Assembly: GCF_027257845.1 (NCBI RefSeq)
Contig: NZ_JAPVOT010000005.1
Coordinates: 124,001 to 188,000, forward strand
DNA length: 64,000 nt
Source: Alteromonas sp. BMJM2
Lineage (GTDB): Bacteria > Pseudomonadota > Gammaproteobacteria > Enterobacterales > Alteromonadaceae
Reading direction: 5' to 3'
Both the position numbers and the translations under genes were made by a program. The notes under the pieces are model-generated. The model did no database searches. It saw only the letters and a list, made by a program, of their open reading frames with translations, and was not told the DNA's origin. Within the stretch, counting starts at the first letter, position 1, and each line of letters begins with the position of its first letter. Shown piece by piece: positions 16,190 to 25,207 of this stretch.

Positions 16190-17227
16190 CTATCGACTGA
16201 TAAAAATCACCCCATCTGGATTATTTCCGGTGGGAAACTCAGCAATGATTTGCTGGGTGTGAATGTCTATCGCCACTATCTTGTTTTTTAAATTTAACGA
16301 TAAAAATGCAATGTCATGATCGGTATGCATGGTTATACCCTGCGGCCCCGCCTCTTTTTTTAGGGCTAATGTGCCAAGCTCTTTTTTATTCGTCGCGTCA
16401 AAAAAACGAATGTAGTGCTTGCGAAAATCAGGCACCATCGCCACCGACTCATCGTGGTTAAACAGCACTCGGTAAGGAAAGCTAAAACCACTCCACGTTG
16501 CAAGTACAGCCTCAGTTTCTGGGTCAACAACCACGAGTTTGCCTTCCTTATTTGCGCCATACCATAACTCTTCTGCGCTCTTGCGAAAGTTAATAGCTTC
16601 GGGCATTGATAGCGTTGGCATGTTTTTAAGCAGCTTTCGATTGCTCATATTCACAACCGATATCGAGTTACTACCGATATTGGTGGCATACGCTATGCTT
16701 TCATCGTTGCTAAGGGTAACCATATGGGTGGTATCTTGGGCTGTCTCGATTTTATTGGTGACTTTGCCTGTCACCACATTCGCTATACCAAGGTGCTTAG
16801 CCTTACCAGAGGTGAAAATTATCCGTTCATTGTCGTTTAAAAACGTGGCGCCATGAGGCCCTCGCAGTGAGGCAAGTGGTACTGTCCTTGCTACCTCAAG
16901 CGTTTTTAAATCGAAAACAGTTAAACTGTCGCCACCGACAAAATCAGTGCTTACTGCCCACTTTTGATCCTCAGACATAATGAGTTCATGAGGGCCTTTG
17001 CCTGTGGGAAGCGTTTTAATGATGCGCTTTTCGCTGACATCAATAATACTGATACTGTCATCAGATTTATTCACCACAGCGAGAAGACCAGACTGTAACC
17101 GTTCATCTTGGTCTTGGTCTTGCTCTTGATTTTGATCTTGAAATTGAATTTCAAATTGATTTTGCACCGCATTCGCTGAATTTAAAAAGCCTGCAAACAC
17201 AAGTAGCATAAAACTAATACGTTTCAT
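16190..17227 (-). CDS. YVTN beta-propeller protein, exported, last gene of the copper operon
   Basis: A 345-residue protein. ATG 17227 (MKRISFML) is chosen because AAGAGGT lies nine bases upstream and it starts a clean signal peptide (ends near NSANA). A very polar Q/D/E-rich linker follows (FQDQNQEQDQDQDE). The rest is a YVTN/cytochrome d1-like propeller with repeated motifs such as VNKSDDSISIIDVSEKRI, GPHGATFLN and GNNPDGVIF. Such proteins are periplasmic; the biochemical role is unknown. It is 87 bases downstream of cusA and probably co-transcribed, so a part in metal handling is plausible but inferred. Confidence 0.8.
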   Translation of the reverse strand: MKRISFMLLVFAGFLNSANAVQNQFEIQFQDQNQEQDQDQDERLQSGLLAVVNKSDDSISIIDVSEKRIIKTLPTGKGPHELIMSEDQKWAVSTDFVGGDSLTVFDLKTLEVARTVPLASLRGPHGATFLNDNERIIFTSGKAKHLGIANVVTGKVTNKIETAQDTTHMVTLSNDESIAYATNIGSNSISVVNMSNRKLLKNMPTLSMPEAINFRKSAEELWYGANKEGKLVVVDPETEAVLATWSGFSFPYRVLFNHDESVAMVPDFRKHYIRFFDATNKKELGTLALKKEAGPQGITMHTDHDIAFLSLNLKNKIVAIDIHTQQIIAEFPTGNNPDGVIFISR

Positions 17228-17314
17228 TAAGAACCTCTTAAATTGTGAATATTTGAGCACTAGCCACAAAAATACAGCCAAAAATTAGCGAAATCCTTCC
17301 GCCACCTCATCAGA

Positions 17315-20300
17315 CTAATCAAGGTGGTCAGATTTGTGGCTAAGCCCGTGGTCAAGATTGTGATTAAGGCCGCGATTAAACACACTGACTTGGGGCTTTT
17401 TCACCAATAAATATAACGCAGGCAATACGATGAGCGTGAGTATTACGGCACTTGTCATGCCCCCAACCATAGGGGCTGCTACCCTGCTCATTACCTCAGA
17501 ACCTGTTCCTTCACCATAAAGAACGGGCAGCAAGCCTAATATAATAGTTGCCACCGTCATCATTACTGGGCGCACCCGCATTCCAGCCCCTGCTAGCAGA
17601 GCGTTTCGAAATTCCACAATTGAAATTGCCGTGCCTCGCTCTGTGGCTTGCATCTTAAGTTCGTCAAAAGATTGGTTTAGGTACACTAACATGATCACAC
17701 CTATTTCTACCGCGACTCCTGCCAGTGCAATAAAGCCTACACCGGCTGCCACCGAAAAGTTATAACCCTTAAAGTACATTAACCACAACCCGCCAATCAT
17801 TGCCATTGGCAGTGTGACTATAATGATGGCGACTTCGCTAAATGCCCTAAAATTAAGGTAAAGCAAAACGACAATAATGGCGATAGTTAACGGTAATACG
17901 TAGGCTAACTTGTCTTTCGCCCGCTCCATGTACTCATATTGCCCCGCCCACGTCATTGAATAGCCAACAGGAAGGTCTATATGCATCTCTAAATGTGCTT
18001 TTGCAGTTGAAACATAAGAGCCTAAATCCACATTCTCAATATCGACATAAACCCATCCATTAAGCCGTGCATTTTCGCTTTTTATTCCCGAAGGTCCGGC
18101 CTCAACGTTAATATCGGCCACGTCCCCCAGCGCAATGCGCTGTCCGTTTTCCGTTACTAGCGGTAATCGCGCCAATTGCTCAGGCGAGTTTCGGTAGTCT
18201 AGCGGATAGCGAAGGTTTACCGAGTACCGCTCCTGCCCTTCAATAGTTTGCGTAACGTTAATGCCACCAACAGCCGTCGCCACCACTTGTTGAATATCAT
18301 CAATATTTAGCGCGTACCGACCGGCCTTCTCGCGAGATATGTCAACGTTGATATAACGCCCACCAGCAACTCGCTCTGAGTATACTGAGACGGTGCTCGC
18401 TACTTCAGTAAGTATTGTTTCTATTTGCTCACCAATAGTCTGAATTGTATTGAGGTCTGGCCCCGCCACTTTAATTCCAACGGGCGTTTTAATCCCCGTC
18501 GACAGCATATCGATGCGCGTTTTAATCGGCATGACCCAAGCGTTGGTTACCCCCGGAAATTGTATTAGTTGGTTTAGCTCCGCTTTTAGTGAATCGGTAG
18601 TAACGCCCTCTCGCCACTGCGTTTTTGGTTTTAATTGAACAAAGGTTTCAATCATTGTTAGTGGTGCAGGATCGGTAGCCGTGTCGGCTCGCCCCACTTT
18701 GCCAAAAACAGTGTCCACCTCGGGCAGCGTTTTAATCAGCTTATCGGTTTGCTGTAATAGTTGCCTTGCTTTGCCTATAGAAATACCTGAATAGGTAGTG
18801 GGCATATACAGTAAGTCGCCCTCATCGAGGGTAGGTATAAACTCGCTGCCTATCTTGTCGATGGGCCAAAAACCCACAGCGGTAATAATAAGCGCCATCG
18901 CTATGGTCGACTTTGGAAACGCCATTACTTTTCGTAATACCGGTAGATACAGGGCAATTAGCAATCGGTTGAGCGGGTTTCTTTGTTGTGAAGTTACCTT
19001 TCCTCGAATGAAATACCCCATAAGCACAGGTACTAGCGTAATTGCTAAACCTGCTGCAGCGGCCATTGCATAGGTTTTGGTATAGGCCAGCGGTGCAAAC
19101 ATTCTGCCCTCTTGAGCTTCTAATATGAATACGGGTAAGAATGAAACGGTAATAATCAAAAGACTAAAAAACAGCGCAGGGCCTACCTCACTCGCCGCAT
19201 TTGACAACACATGCCAGCGGTTATGGCTATTTAAGGTATCGCCATTTTTGTTCAGCTTTTCTATGTGCTTGTGCATATTTTCTATCATCACGATAGCGCC
19301 ATCGGTCATTGCGCCAATGGCAATGGCGATACCAGCTAACGACATAATATTGGCATTAATTCCCTGTATGTACATGACAACAAATGCTATCGAAATACCC
19401 AACGGCAGTGTAAAAATAGCCACTAGAGATGAGCGAATATGAAACAGAAATACCACGCAAACCAATGCAACAATAACGAGCTCTTCTAGCAATGTATCCC
19501 ATATGTTATCGACCGCTCGCCCTATTAATTTTGAGCGATCGTACACCGGAACAATCTCAACGCCTGAGGGTAAAGAGGACGTAAGCGAGGCAACTTTATC
19601 TTTTATTCTCTCTATTATTTGCTGAGCATTTTCGCCATAGCGCATAACAACAATACCGCCTACCACTTCGCCTTCCCCATTGAACTCAGCAACGCCGCGG
19701 CGCATTTGTGGGCCTACATTGACGTAGGCTACATCGCCTATGCGAAGTGGCGTCCCCTGCTCGTTTAATCCAAGGGGTATGCGCTCAATATCGGCAACCG
19801 ATTCGATATAGCCCGTCGTCGTGACCATGTACTCAGCTTCAGCCATTTCAATAACAGACGCGCCAGTTTCTTTATTTCCCCGCTGCAGGGCGGTTTGTAT
19901 GTGACTAAGGGGAATGTTGTAAGCTCGAAGTTTGTTTGGTTCTACCTGCACTTGATACTGCTTTACCATTCCCCCTACAGTGGCCACTTCAGAAACACCA
20001 TCCACAGTTTGTAACTCGTATTTTAAAAACCAGTCCTGAATACTGCGAAGCTGACTTAAATCATAATTACCTGTGGTATCGGTGAGTGCATACATGTAAA
20101 CCCAACCCACGCCAGTGGCATCAGGCCCTAATTGAGGTTTTGCTGAGGCAGGCAACGTCTCTGAGACCTGACTCAAGTATTCTAATACCCGGCTTCGAGC
20201 CCAGTAGACATCGGTATTGTCATCGAAAATAATATACACATAAGAGTCGCCAAAATAGGAATAACCTCTAACGGTTTTCGCTCCCGGTACTGAAAGCATG

Positions 20301-20515
20301 GCGCTTGTAAGAGGAAAGGTCACCTGATCTTGCACTACCTGTGGCGACTGCCCCAGATAGCTGGTTTTTATAATCACCTGCACATCCGACAAATCGGGTA
20401 TAGCATCAACTGGCGTATTCTTAAGGGCATAAATACCCGCGGCCCCCATTATTAACGATAGCAAAACAATCAATATACGGTTTGCTATAGACCACCTTAT
20501 AATCGACTCAATCAT
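17315..20515 (-). CDS. cusA: Cu(I)/Ag(I) efflux RND permease, CusA type
   Basis: An inner-membrane proton-driven pump of 1066 residues, the normal length for heavy-metal RND permeases. It starts MIESIIRWSIANRILIVLL, typical of the HME family, and has twelve membrane segments with two large periplasmic loops. The stretch MPIKTRIDMLSTGIKTPVG, with methionines, matches the copper/silver subgroup rather than the zinc/cobalt CzcA group. TM4 carries IAIGAMTDGAIVMIENMHKH. It overlaps the cusB stop by eight bases, as expected in a cusCBA operon. It should form a trans-envelope complex with CusB and CusC. Cu/Ag specificity is inferred from motifs. Confidence 0.93.
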   Translation of the reverse strand: MIESIIRWSIANRILIVLLSLIMGAAGIYALKNTPVDAIPDLSDVQVIIKTSYLGQSPQVVQDQVTFPLTSAMLSVPGAKTVRGYSYFGDSYVYIIFDDNTDVYWARSRVLEYLSQVSETLPASAKPQLGPDATGVGWVYMYALTDTTGNYDLSQLRSIQDWFLKYELQTVDGVSEVATVGGMVKQYQVQVEPNKLRAYNIPLSHIQTALQRGNKETGASVIEMAEAEYMVTTTGYIESVADIERIPLGLNEQGTPLRIGDVAYVNVGPQMRRGVAEFNGEGEVVGGIVVMRYGENAQQIIERIKDKVASLTSSLPSGVEIVPVYDRSKLIGRAVDNIWDTLLEELVIVALVCVVFLFHIRSSLVAIFTLPLGISIAFVVMYIQGINANIMSLAGIAIAIGAMTDGAIVMIENMHKHIEKLNKNGDTLNSHNRWHVLSNAASEVGPALFFSLLIITVSFLPVFILEAQEGRMFAPLAYTKTYAMAAAAGLAITLVPVLMGYFIRGKVTSQQRNPLNRLLIALYLPVLRKVMAFPKSTIAMALIITAVGFWPIDKIGSEFIPTLDEGDLLYMPTTYSGISIGKARQLLQQTDKLIKTLPEVDTVFGKVGRADTATDPAPLTMIETFVQLKPKTQWREGVTTDSLKAELNQLIQFPGVTNAWVMPIKTRIDMLSTGIKTPVGIKVAGPDLNTIQTIGEQIETILTEVASTVSVYSERVAGGRYINVDISREKAGRYALNIDDIQQVVATAVGGINVTQTIEGQERYSVNLRYPLDYRNSPEQLARLPLVTENGQRIALGDVADINVEAGPSGIKSENARLNGWVYVDIENVDLGSYVSTAKAHLEMHIDLPVGYSMTWAGQYEYMERAKDKLAYVLPLTIAIIVVLLYLNFRAFSEVAIIIVTLPMAMIGGLWLMYFKGYNFSVAAGVGFIALAGVAVEIGVIMLVYLNQSFDELKMQATERGTAISIVEFRNALLAGAGMRVRPVMMTVATIILGLLPVLYGEGTGSEVMSRVAAPMVGGMTSAVILTLIVLPALYLLVKKPQVSVFNRGLNHNLDHGLSHKSDHLD

Positions 20516-22319
20516 GATTCATATCCTTATGATTCATATCCTTATTATTCATATTCTTATGATTCATATCTTCATGATTCATATCTTCATGGCTCATATC
20601 TTCATGGCTCATATCTTCATGACTCATATTTTCATGACTCATTTCCTCGTGGATCATTTCCTTATGCATGGGCTTCTTTGATGACGGGTTAGCGCTTTTA
20701 CGTGTCATGGCTACCACGATAAAGTCTTCGCGAATTTCAAAGGTGAAATTAACGGTATCACTCACGTTAAATCTAGTGAGGTCGATGTTCTGTGCAACGG
20801 TAAAATCCATAGTGGCGGGCGGTCTATTCCATTTCTTGATGGCCTCTCGGCTAGTATTAATTATACGCGTAGATGTATTAACCGCATTGATCACCCCTGT
20901 CACCGTTGCCGATGACACCTCTGGCTTAGGCATATTTGAATGAGAGCCTGGCGAATGAGAGCCAGCTAAATGAGATGAGCTGGAATGAGATGCACTTAAA
21001 TGAGAGCCGCCGGAATGAGAGCTGGCCGAATGCGGCTTCTCACGGGACTCCATGCGAGTAAAATCCGATGTTTTACTCGATTCCGAATCGAGTAAGAACT
21101 GCGCCGAAGTGACTACCCTATCGCCCTCATTCAGCCCATTTAAAATTTCAATACTGTCTTGACTGACTCGACCTATATTCACGCTGACAGATTTGAATTT
21201 GCCATCGCCAAGAGCAAGCACAACGCGGTTTTGCTTACCCGTGCGGATAACCGCCTCTTCAGGCACAACTAAGATAGGCTTTGCTTTTCGAGTATGAATA
21301 GTCACATTGGCAAACATATTAGGTCTAAGTAGGTTATCCGAATTGTCAAAAGCCAGCCTAATCCTCAGTGTTCGAGTTTTTTCATCAAGAGCAGGGTACA
21401 CATAGTCAACCTTCCCCATCCACTCCCTGCCTGGCAAATAATCGAGGGTCATGCTTACCGGTAGCCCTTTTGAAATCTGCACAACATCGCGCTCATACAC
21501 TTCAGCTTCCACCCAAATTTTGTTTAATTTAGCAATACTGAACAGTGTATCTTCAGGCTTAACAAAAAAACCTTCTCGTATATTAAGTCCATCTACCACG
21601 CCTGATTGCGGTGCATAAAATGTGATATTTTGTTGAACTTGCTGCGTGGTTTCTAGTTTTTCTATCAAATCTGGCGAAAGCTGTAACGCTTTAAGCCTGT
21701 TTTTTGCAGCATTAACCAAGGCGCTATTTTTTCGTCGAAGCGCGATGACTAGCTCTTCTTGCGCATTGACTAATTGAGGCGAATACAAGGTATATAAAGC
21801 CTCACCTCTATCTACCGCGTTGCCTTCTGCTTTTATGTAAAGCTTTTCTATCCACCCTTCAACGCGGGGGTGTATGTGCACAATTTCATCTTCATCGTAT
21901 TTAACGTATCCCACTGACACAATGTCACTGTTTATTGCCTTTCGCTCGGCAAGCGCAGTCCTTACACCTAAGTTATTAATAACGTGAGGGGCTATTACCA
22001 CAGTACCTTTTTCAGCAGTAGTGCTTAGTGTCCCTTCTTCGAATACGGGCACTAAGTCCATTCCCATGGGCGACTTGCCAGGCTGGTCACGGCGATAATC
22101 TGCGTCCATGGGGGCCACCCAATAAAGGGGCTTTTTTTCTGAAACACTTTCGCTGCCCTTCTCAGCACTTAGCTCGTGATGAGAACTTGAATGCGCTAAA
22201 AACACAGTTTCAAACGCAACCTGAGCGATAAAAAGTGCCAGTGCACCTAAGGCAAAACCAATTAGCAAAGGCTTCGCAATGAGTACAGAAGCCTTTGTAT
22301 TTTGTGATTTATTCGCCAT
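20508..22319 (-). CDS. cusB: CusB-type periplasmic adaptor with extra metal-binding modules
   Basis: The membrane-fusion protein joining CusA to CusC. At 603 residues it is much longer than E. coli CusB (~407). In order are an N-terminal helix, a heavy-metal-binding motif (YWVAPMDADYRR through GKSPMGMDLVPVFE, residues 66-95), the adaptor core (barrel-sandwich and beta-barrel, about 105-410), a Ser/His/Gly-rich linker with repeated SHS units, a CusF-like copper-binding domain (about 468-545, including MDFTVAQNIDL), and a tail of SHEDM/NHKDM repeats (about 556-603) that offers many His and Met ligands. The start overlaps the cusC stop by one base (TAATG). Coupled translation is likely. Confidence 0.92.
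   Translation of the reverse strand: MANKSQNTKASVLIAKPLLIGFALGALALFIAQVAFETVFLAHSSSHHELSAEKGSESVSEKKPLYWVAPMDADYRRDQPGKSPMGMDLVPVFEEGTLSTTAEKGTVVIAPHVINNLGVRTALAERKAINSDIVSVGYVKYDEDEIVHIHPRVEGWIEKLYIKAEGNAVDRGEALYTLYSPQLVNAQEELVIALRRKNSALVNAAKNRLKALQLSPDLIEKLETTQQVQQNITFYAPQSGVVDGLNIREGFFVKPEDTLFSIAKLNKIWVEAEVYERDVVQISKGLPVSMTLDYLPGREWMGKVDYVYPALDEKTRTLRIRLAFDNSDNLLRPNMFANVTIHTRKAKPILVVPEEAVIRTGKQNRVVLALGDGKFKSVSVNIGRVSQDSIEILNGLNEGDRVVTSAQFLLDSESSKTSDFTRMESREKPHSASSHSGGSHLSASHSSSSHLAGSHSPGSHSNMPKPEVSSATVTGVINAVNTSTRIINTSREAIKKWNRPPATMDFTVAQNIDLTRFNVSDTVNFTFEIREDFIVVAMTRKSANPSSKKPMHKEMIHEEMSHENMSHEDMSHEDMSHEDMNHEDMNHKNMNNKDMNHKDMNHD
20515..20660. repeat. 15-bp tandem repeats coding for the His/Met tail of CusB
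   Basis: About nine imperfect copies of a 15-base unit (CATATCTTCATGACT type) encode the pentapeptides SHEDM, NHEDM, NHKNM, NNKDM and NHKDM. Neighbouring copies are nearly identical, so copy number could change by slippage and alter the number of metal ligands. Confidence 0.85.
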
Positions 22320-23713
22320 TATCTTACTCCCGCGTTCATTTGTGTTTCAAAGTTACTTTGGTTTGCCTTTGATTCGGCACCTGCAAAAAAGTAGTTAATT
22401 CGCGCCACCGTTTTAAGCGCTTCAACGTCTATCTTAAGTGCAGAAATTTGCGCATTTAAAACAGCAATTCTCGCTCGTACCACCTCGGAAAAATCGCCAT
22501 CATCGTTGGTATAGGCGGTAAGAGAGGCATCGGCTTGTTCATTGGTTTGCTGAAGTATCCCTTGCTTGTACAGGGTTTGTCGCTCTCGCAAACGCGTAAG
22601 CTGTCTTATCTCTGTTTCTAGGGCGCTTAACATTTGCTTGGTTAAAAGCAACTTTTCGGTTTTCACGGCTTGTGTCTCCGCTATTGCTGCTGCAATCTCT
22701 TTATCCTGTCGATTTTTTGTAAATAGAGGTACATCAAAGGTCACACCCACCGAAAAGAAGTCTGCTCGGCTTTGTCCTGACGGCATATCATCTCGATACC
22801 CATAGCTGGCGTTAACACCCCACTGAGGCTTGTATTGCTGCTTTGCCAACTCAGTCGTTTTCTCAAATACTTTTCTCTTTTGCTCTACAGCCTTTACCGC
22901 TGGGTGTGTTATTAAAATCTGTGCCATTTTCTCTCTGGCATATGAGGATGCATCAGCTGCTTCTGGGCTGACTAATTCGATTGATGGCAGTGAGTCTGTA
23001 AGTGAGAAAGACTGGGACTGGAAATTAGAATTAAAGCTATAGCCCTGTGTTTCGTTATCATATGACTGGAACCATTCGCTTAGTTGAGCAGTGGCAGATT
23101 CTAACAACTGCTTTTGTGACACTAATCTATCTTCTAACTGAATAATTTCTAAATCTGCGCGAATGACATCCTGCTGACGCGTACTGCCTAATGCAGCGGC
23201 ATAGCTTGCTTTTGCTACTTCCGCCATTTGCTCAAACAGCATGCGATCAGATTCAATCAGCGCAATGGTTTGCTGAGCTAAATACGCATCTAACCAGAGC
23301 TCCGTCACGCTTGTTGTTAACCTCGCTTTTCTGTCATTGCGAAGCTGCGTAAATTTAAAGGCTTCTATTTTTAACTGACTTTCTTTAATCGCTAATGAGT
23401 AGCCCCGAGGGAGTAATTGTGAAACGCCAACATTAAACTGGGTCATCGCTTCTTGGTTTAACGAGAATGAATTGGTCGGTAAATTCATCATGCCAATAGA
23501 CACTTTAGGATTGGACCATGTGCGTGCTGCAACGCTTCGATAATTCGCCGCATCTTGTTTTAGTTCACTGCCATGTAGCCAAGGGTCATTTTTAAGCGCC
23601 AGCGAAATAGCTTGTTCAAGCGTAATAACCTGGTTTGAAGGTGCACCAAGTACAGGCAAACAACCCCATAAGCAGCCTACTAACATTGCGAAAGCATTGG
23701 CTAAGCATTTCAT
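22319..23713 (-). CDS. cusC: CusC-type outer-membrane efflux channel (TolC family)
   Basis: A 464-residue outer-membrane factor. It begins with a signal peptide (MKCLANAFAMLVGCLWGCLP), followed by two OEP repeats: LEQAISLALKNDPWLHGSELK to about residue 210 and a second half from TELAKQQYKPQWGVNASYGYRD onward. The long helical stretches between them fit the TolC alpha-barrel. It opens the cusCBA order and is the first efflux gene after the His/Cys-rich protein gene. It should supply the outer-membrane exit duct for Cu/Ag. ATG 23713 has only a weak ribosome-binding site. Confidence 0.9.
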   Translation of the reverse strand: MKCLANAFAMLVGCLWGCLPVLGAPSNQVITLEQAISLALKNDPWLHGSELKQDAANYRSVAARTWSNPKVSIGMMNLPTNSFSLNQEAMTQFNVGVSQLLPRGYSLAIKESQLKIEAFKFTQLRNDRKARLTTSVTELWLDAYLAQQTIALIESDRMLFEQMAEVAKASYAAALGSTRQQDVIRADLEIIQLEDRLVSQKQLLESATAQLSEWFQSYDNETQGYSFNSNFQSQSFSLTDSLPSIELVSPEAADASSYAREKMAQILITHPAVKAVEQKRKVFEKTTELAKQQYKPQWGVNASYGYRDDMPSGQSRADFFSVGVTFDVPLFTKNRQDKEIAAAIAETQAVKTEKLLLTKQMLSALETEIRQLTRLRERQTLYKQGILQQTNEQADASLTAYTNDDGDFSEVVRARIAVLNAQISALKIDVEALKTVARINYFFAGAESKANQSNFETQMNAGVR

Positions 23714-23947
23714 AATATCGAGTCCTTACAAGTAAGCGTGAGTGCAGTCAAAAGAAGATGAAAGGCATCCTATTCATCATCGTTTGTGCTGCAGGCAGAC
23801 CTACCGAATTTTATTAATTTAAGCGTTGGAATGGACCGGTTTGAATGCGTTCAGACACGAAGAATGGCTGAATAATTTCTGAATATGGGCCCATGTTAAA
23901 CATACGGTTATGCGCGCTTTCATGAAAAAAAGACGCAACTGTGCTGT

Positions 23948-24457
23948 TTAGCCAATAATGGGGGGTCGAAATAGAGAGGAAGATATTGATTTAGGTTTAC
24001 CACGCTGCTCGGCAACAACGTGCTCGCTGCATGTTGGCGCTGTGGTGGTGTGTCGAGTTAGAGCAACTAGACTAGCGTTTGAACAGGTACTCGTATCGCA
24101 CATGCATTCATCGAAACAGCAGTTACCATCACTCATTGCCATTTTATCATTCGTACTCATCGCCATTGAGCCTGTTTCTTCGGCACTCATGTGAACGGTG
24201 GTGTGAGCTGAGTGGTTAGCATGCAATGCATTTTGTGAAGATTCTAACTCGTGTGTGGCATAAACACGTGGCTTTCTAGAAGCACTTACGGCTACTGCGG
24301 ACCTTGTGGTTGTGCTTAAATTTGAGTTTGTGCTCGAGTTTGCCGTTACACAATCACTATTAGCATGCTCAAAAGAATATGCACGTGCAAAAGACTGCCC
24401 ACAAGAAGCAATCAGCAAAATTACAACAAACACATATTTGGTAAAAGCTTTAAACAT
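23948..24457 (-). CDS. His/Cys/Met-rich periplasmic protein, CopL-like
   Basis: A 169-residue protein with a signal peptide (residues 1-25, VVILLIASCGQSFA). It is rich in Ser/Thr and His early on and contains a cluster of thiol and thioether ligands, MAMSDGNCCFDECMCDTSTC, near residues 105-130. This composition and its place directly upstream of cusC suggest a copper-responsive periplasmic copper-binding protein similar to CopL of other proteobacteria. The family name is an inference from composition, not a certain match. The gap to cusC is 234 bases, so it may have its own promoter. Confidence 0.6.
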   Translation of the reverse strand: MFKAFTKYVFVVILLIASCGQSFARAYSFEHANSDCVTANSSTNSNLSTTTRSAVAVSASRKPRVYATHELESSQNALHANHSAHTTVHMSAEETGSMAMSTNDKMAMSDGNCCFDECMCDTSTCSNASLVALTRHTTTAPTCSEHVVAEQRGKPKSISSSLFRPPIIG

Positions 24458-24693
24458 AATCCAACCACGGCAATAACGCGTAGCAATGGTATGTGATTAG
24501 ATTTTTAAAGTAAATGTGTAGGCAAAAGTTTTAAAGGTAAGCGTGTACAATGCAAGTAGAAACAATTTCACACCTTTGATGAGTGATGAAATTAAGCTGT
24601 CTTAAGCCACCTAAGGCTTCTGAATCACGTCTTATTAAACCGAAATTCGTATGGCTACAATCAACACGCTTTATTAGTAATGTAAAATAACAC

Positions 24694-24722
24694 TTGATCA
24701 CATAACTGTAATAATGTAAATT
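24694..24722 (+). promoter_or_regulatory. Sigma-70-like promoter for the 44-residue ORF
   Basis: TTGATC (24694-24699) and TAAATT (24717-24722) are separated by 17 bases, 33 bases before the start codon at 24756. Confidence 0.4.
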
Positions 24723-24755
24723 TAAATAGTGAAAATTTATTAGAGGGGGCTTATC

Positions 24756-24890
24756 ATGCTTAAGACATTCACGAAGTTATTCAAACGCAAGCACCCATAC
24801 GCAGTTGCCGCATACGTAGGCCGCAAAAACGCACAACGTATTTTAGATTGTAAGATCGAGAAAAAGTCGAAGCTTCTTGCACACGACTAG
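24756..24890 (+). CDS. Basic 44-residue small protein, unknown function
   Basis: I do not recognise it. ATG 24756 has AGAGGGGG at 24741-24748 upstream. The peptide is strongly basic (MLKTFTKLFKRKHPYAVAAY, later RKNAQRILDCKIEKKSK) with one Cys, no membrane helix and no signal peptide. A promoter-like sequence precedes it and a strong terminator follows at 24959-24989, so it forms a self-contained unit of about 260 bases. A DNA- or RNA-binding or ribosome-associated peptide is possible, but that is only composition-based inference. Confidence 0.55.
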   Translation: MLKTFTKLFKRKHPYAVAAYVGRKNAQRILDCKIEKKSKLLAHD

Positions 24891-24958
24891 CTACTAGCAT
24901 ATGGCTCCGAAAGGAGAGATGAACGCCGCTTATGGCAGATTCATCGAGTGAAACATAG

Positions 24959-24989
24959 AATCCGATGGTGCAAGCCATCGGATTTTTTT
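24959..24989 (+). terminator. Rho-independent terminator
   Basis: AATCCGATGG pairs perfectly with CCATCGGATT around TGCAAG and is followed by TTTTT. It ends the unit of the 44-residue ORF. Confidence 0.9.
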
Positions 24990-25207
24990 GTGCCCATAGA
25001 AATGTATCAGATACCGTTTCCAACGAAAAGTGTTAGATACGATCTCCCCCATGACAGAAAAATTGCTCACCTCTATTAATTTTAATTTACCCTCTTCTCG
25101 ATAAGTTGCAGTGCATGTAATAACCTGTATGGTGAAAGAATACTCATTCAGGTAGTCCGCTAATAAACAAAGCGCATTATTTTATTTAAAAAAAGAGGTA
25201 TCACCTG
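24990..25207. other. Upstream region of the Bax-like gene
   Basis: The space from the 44-residue ORF to the next gene is 317 bases. Apart from the terminator at 24959-24989, it holds only the presumed promoter of the next gene and its ribosome-binding site (AGAGGT about 15 bases before the ATG). Confidence 0.4.
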
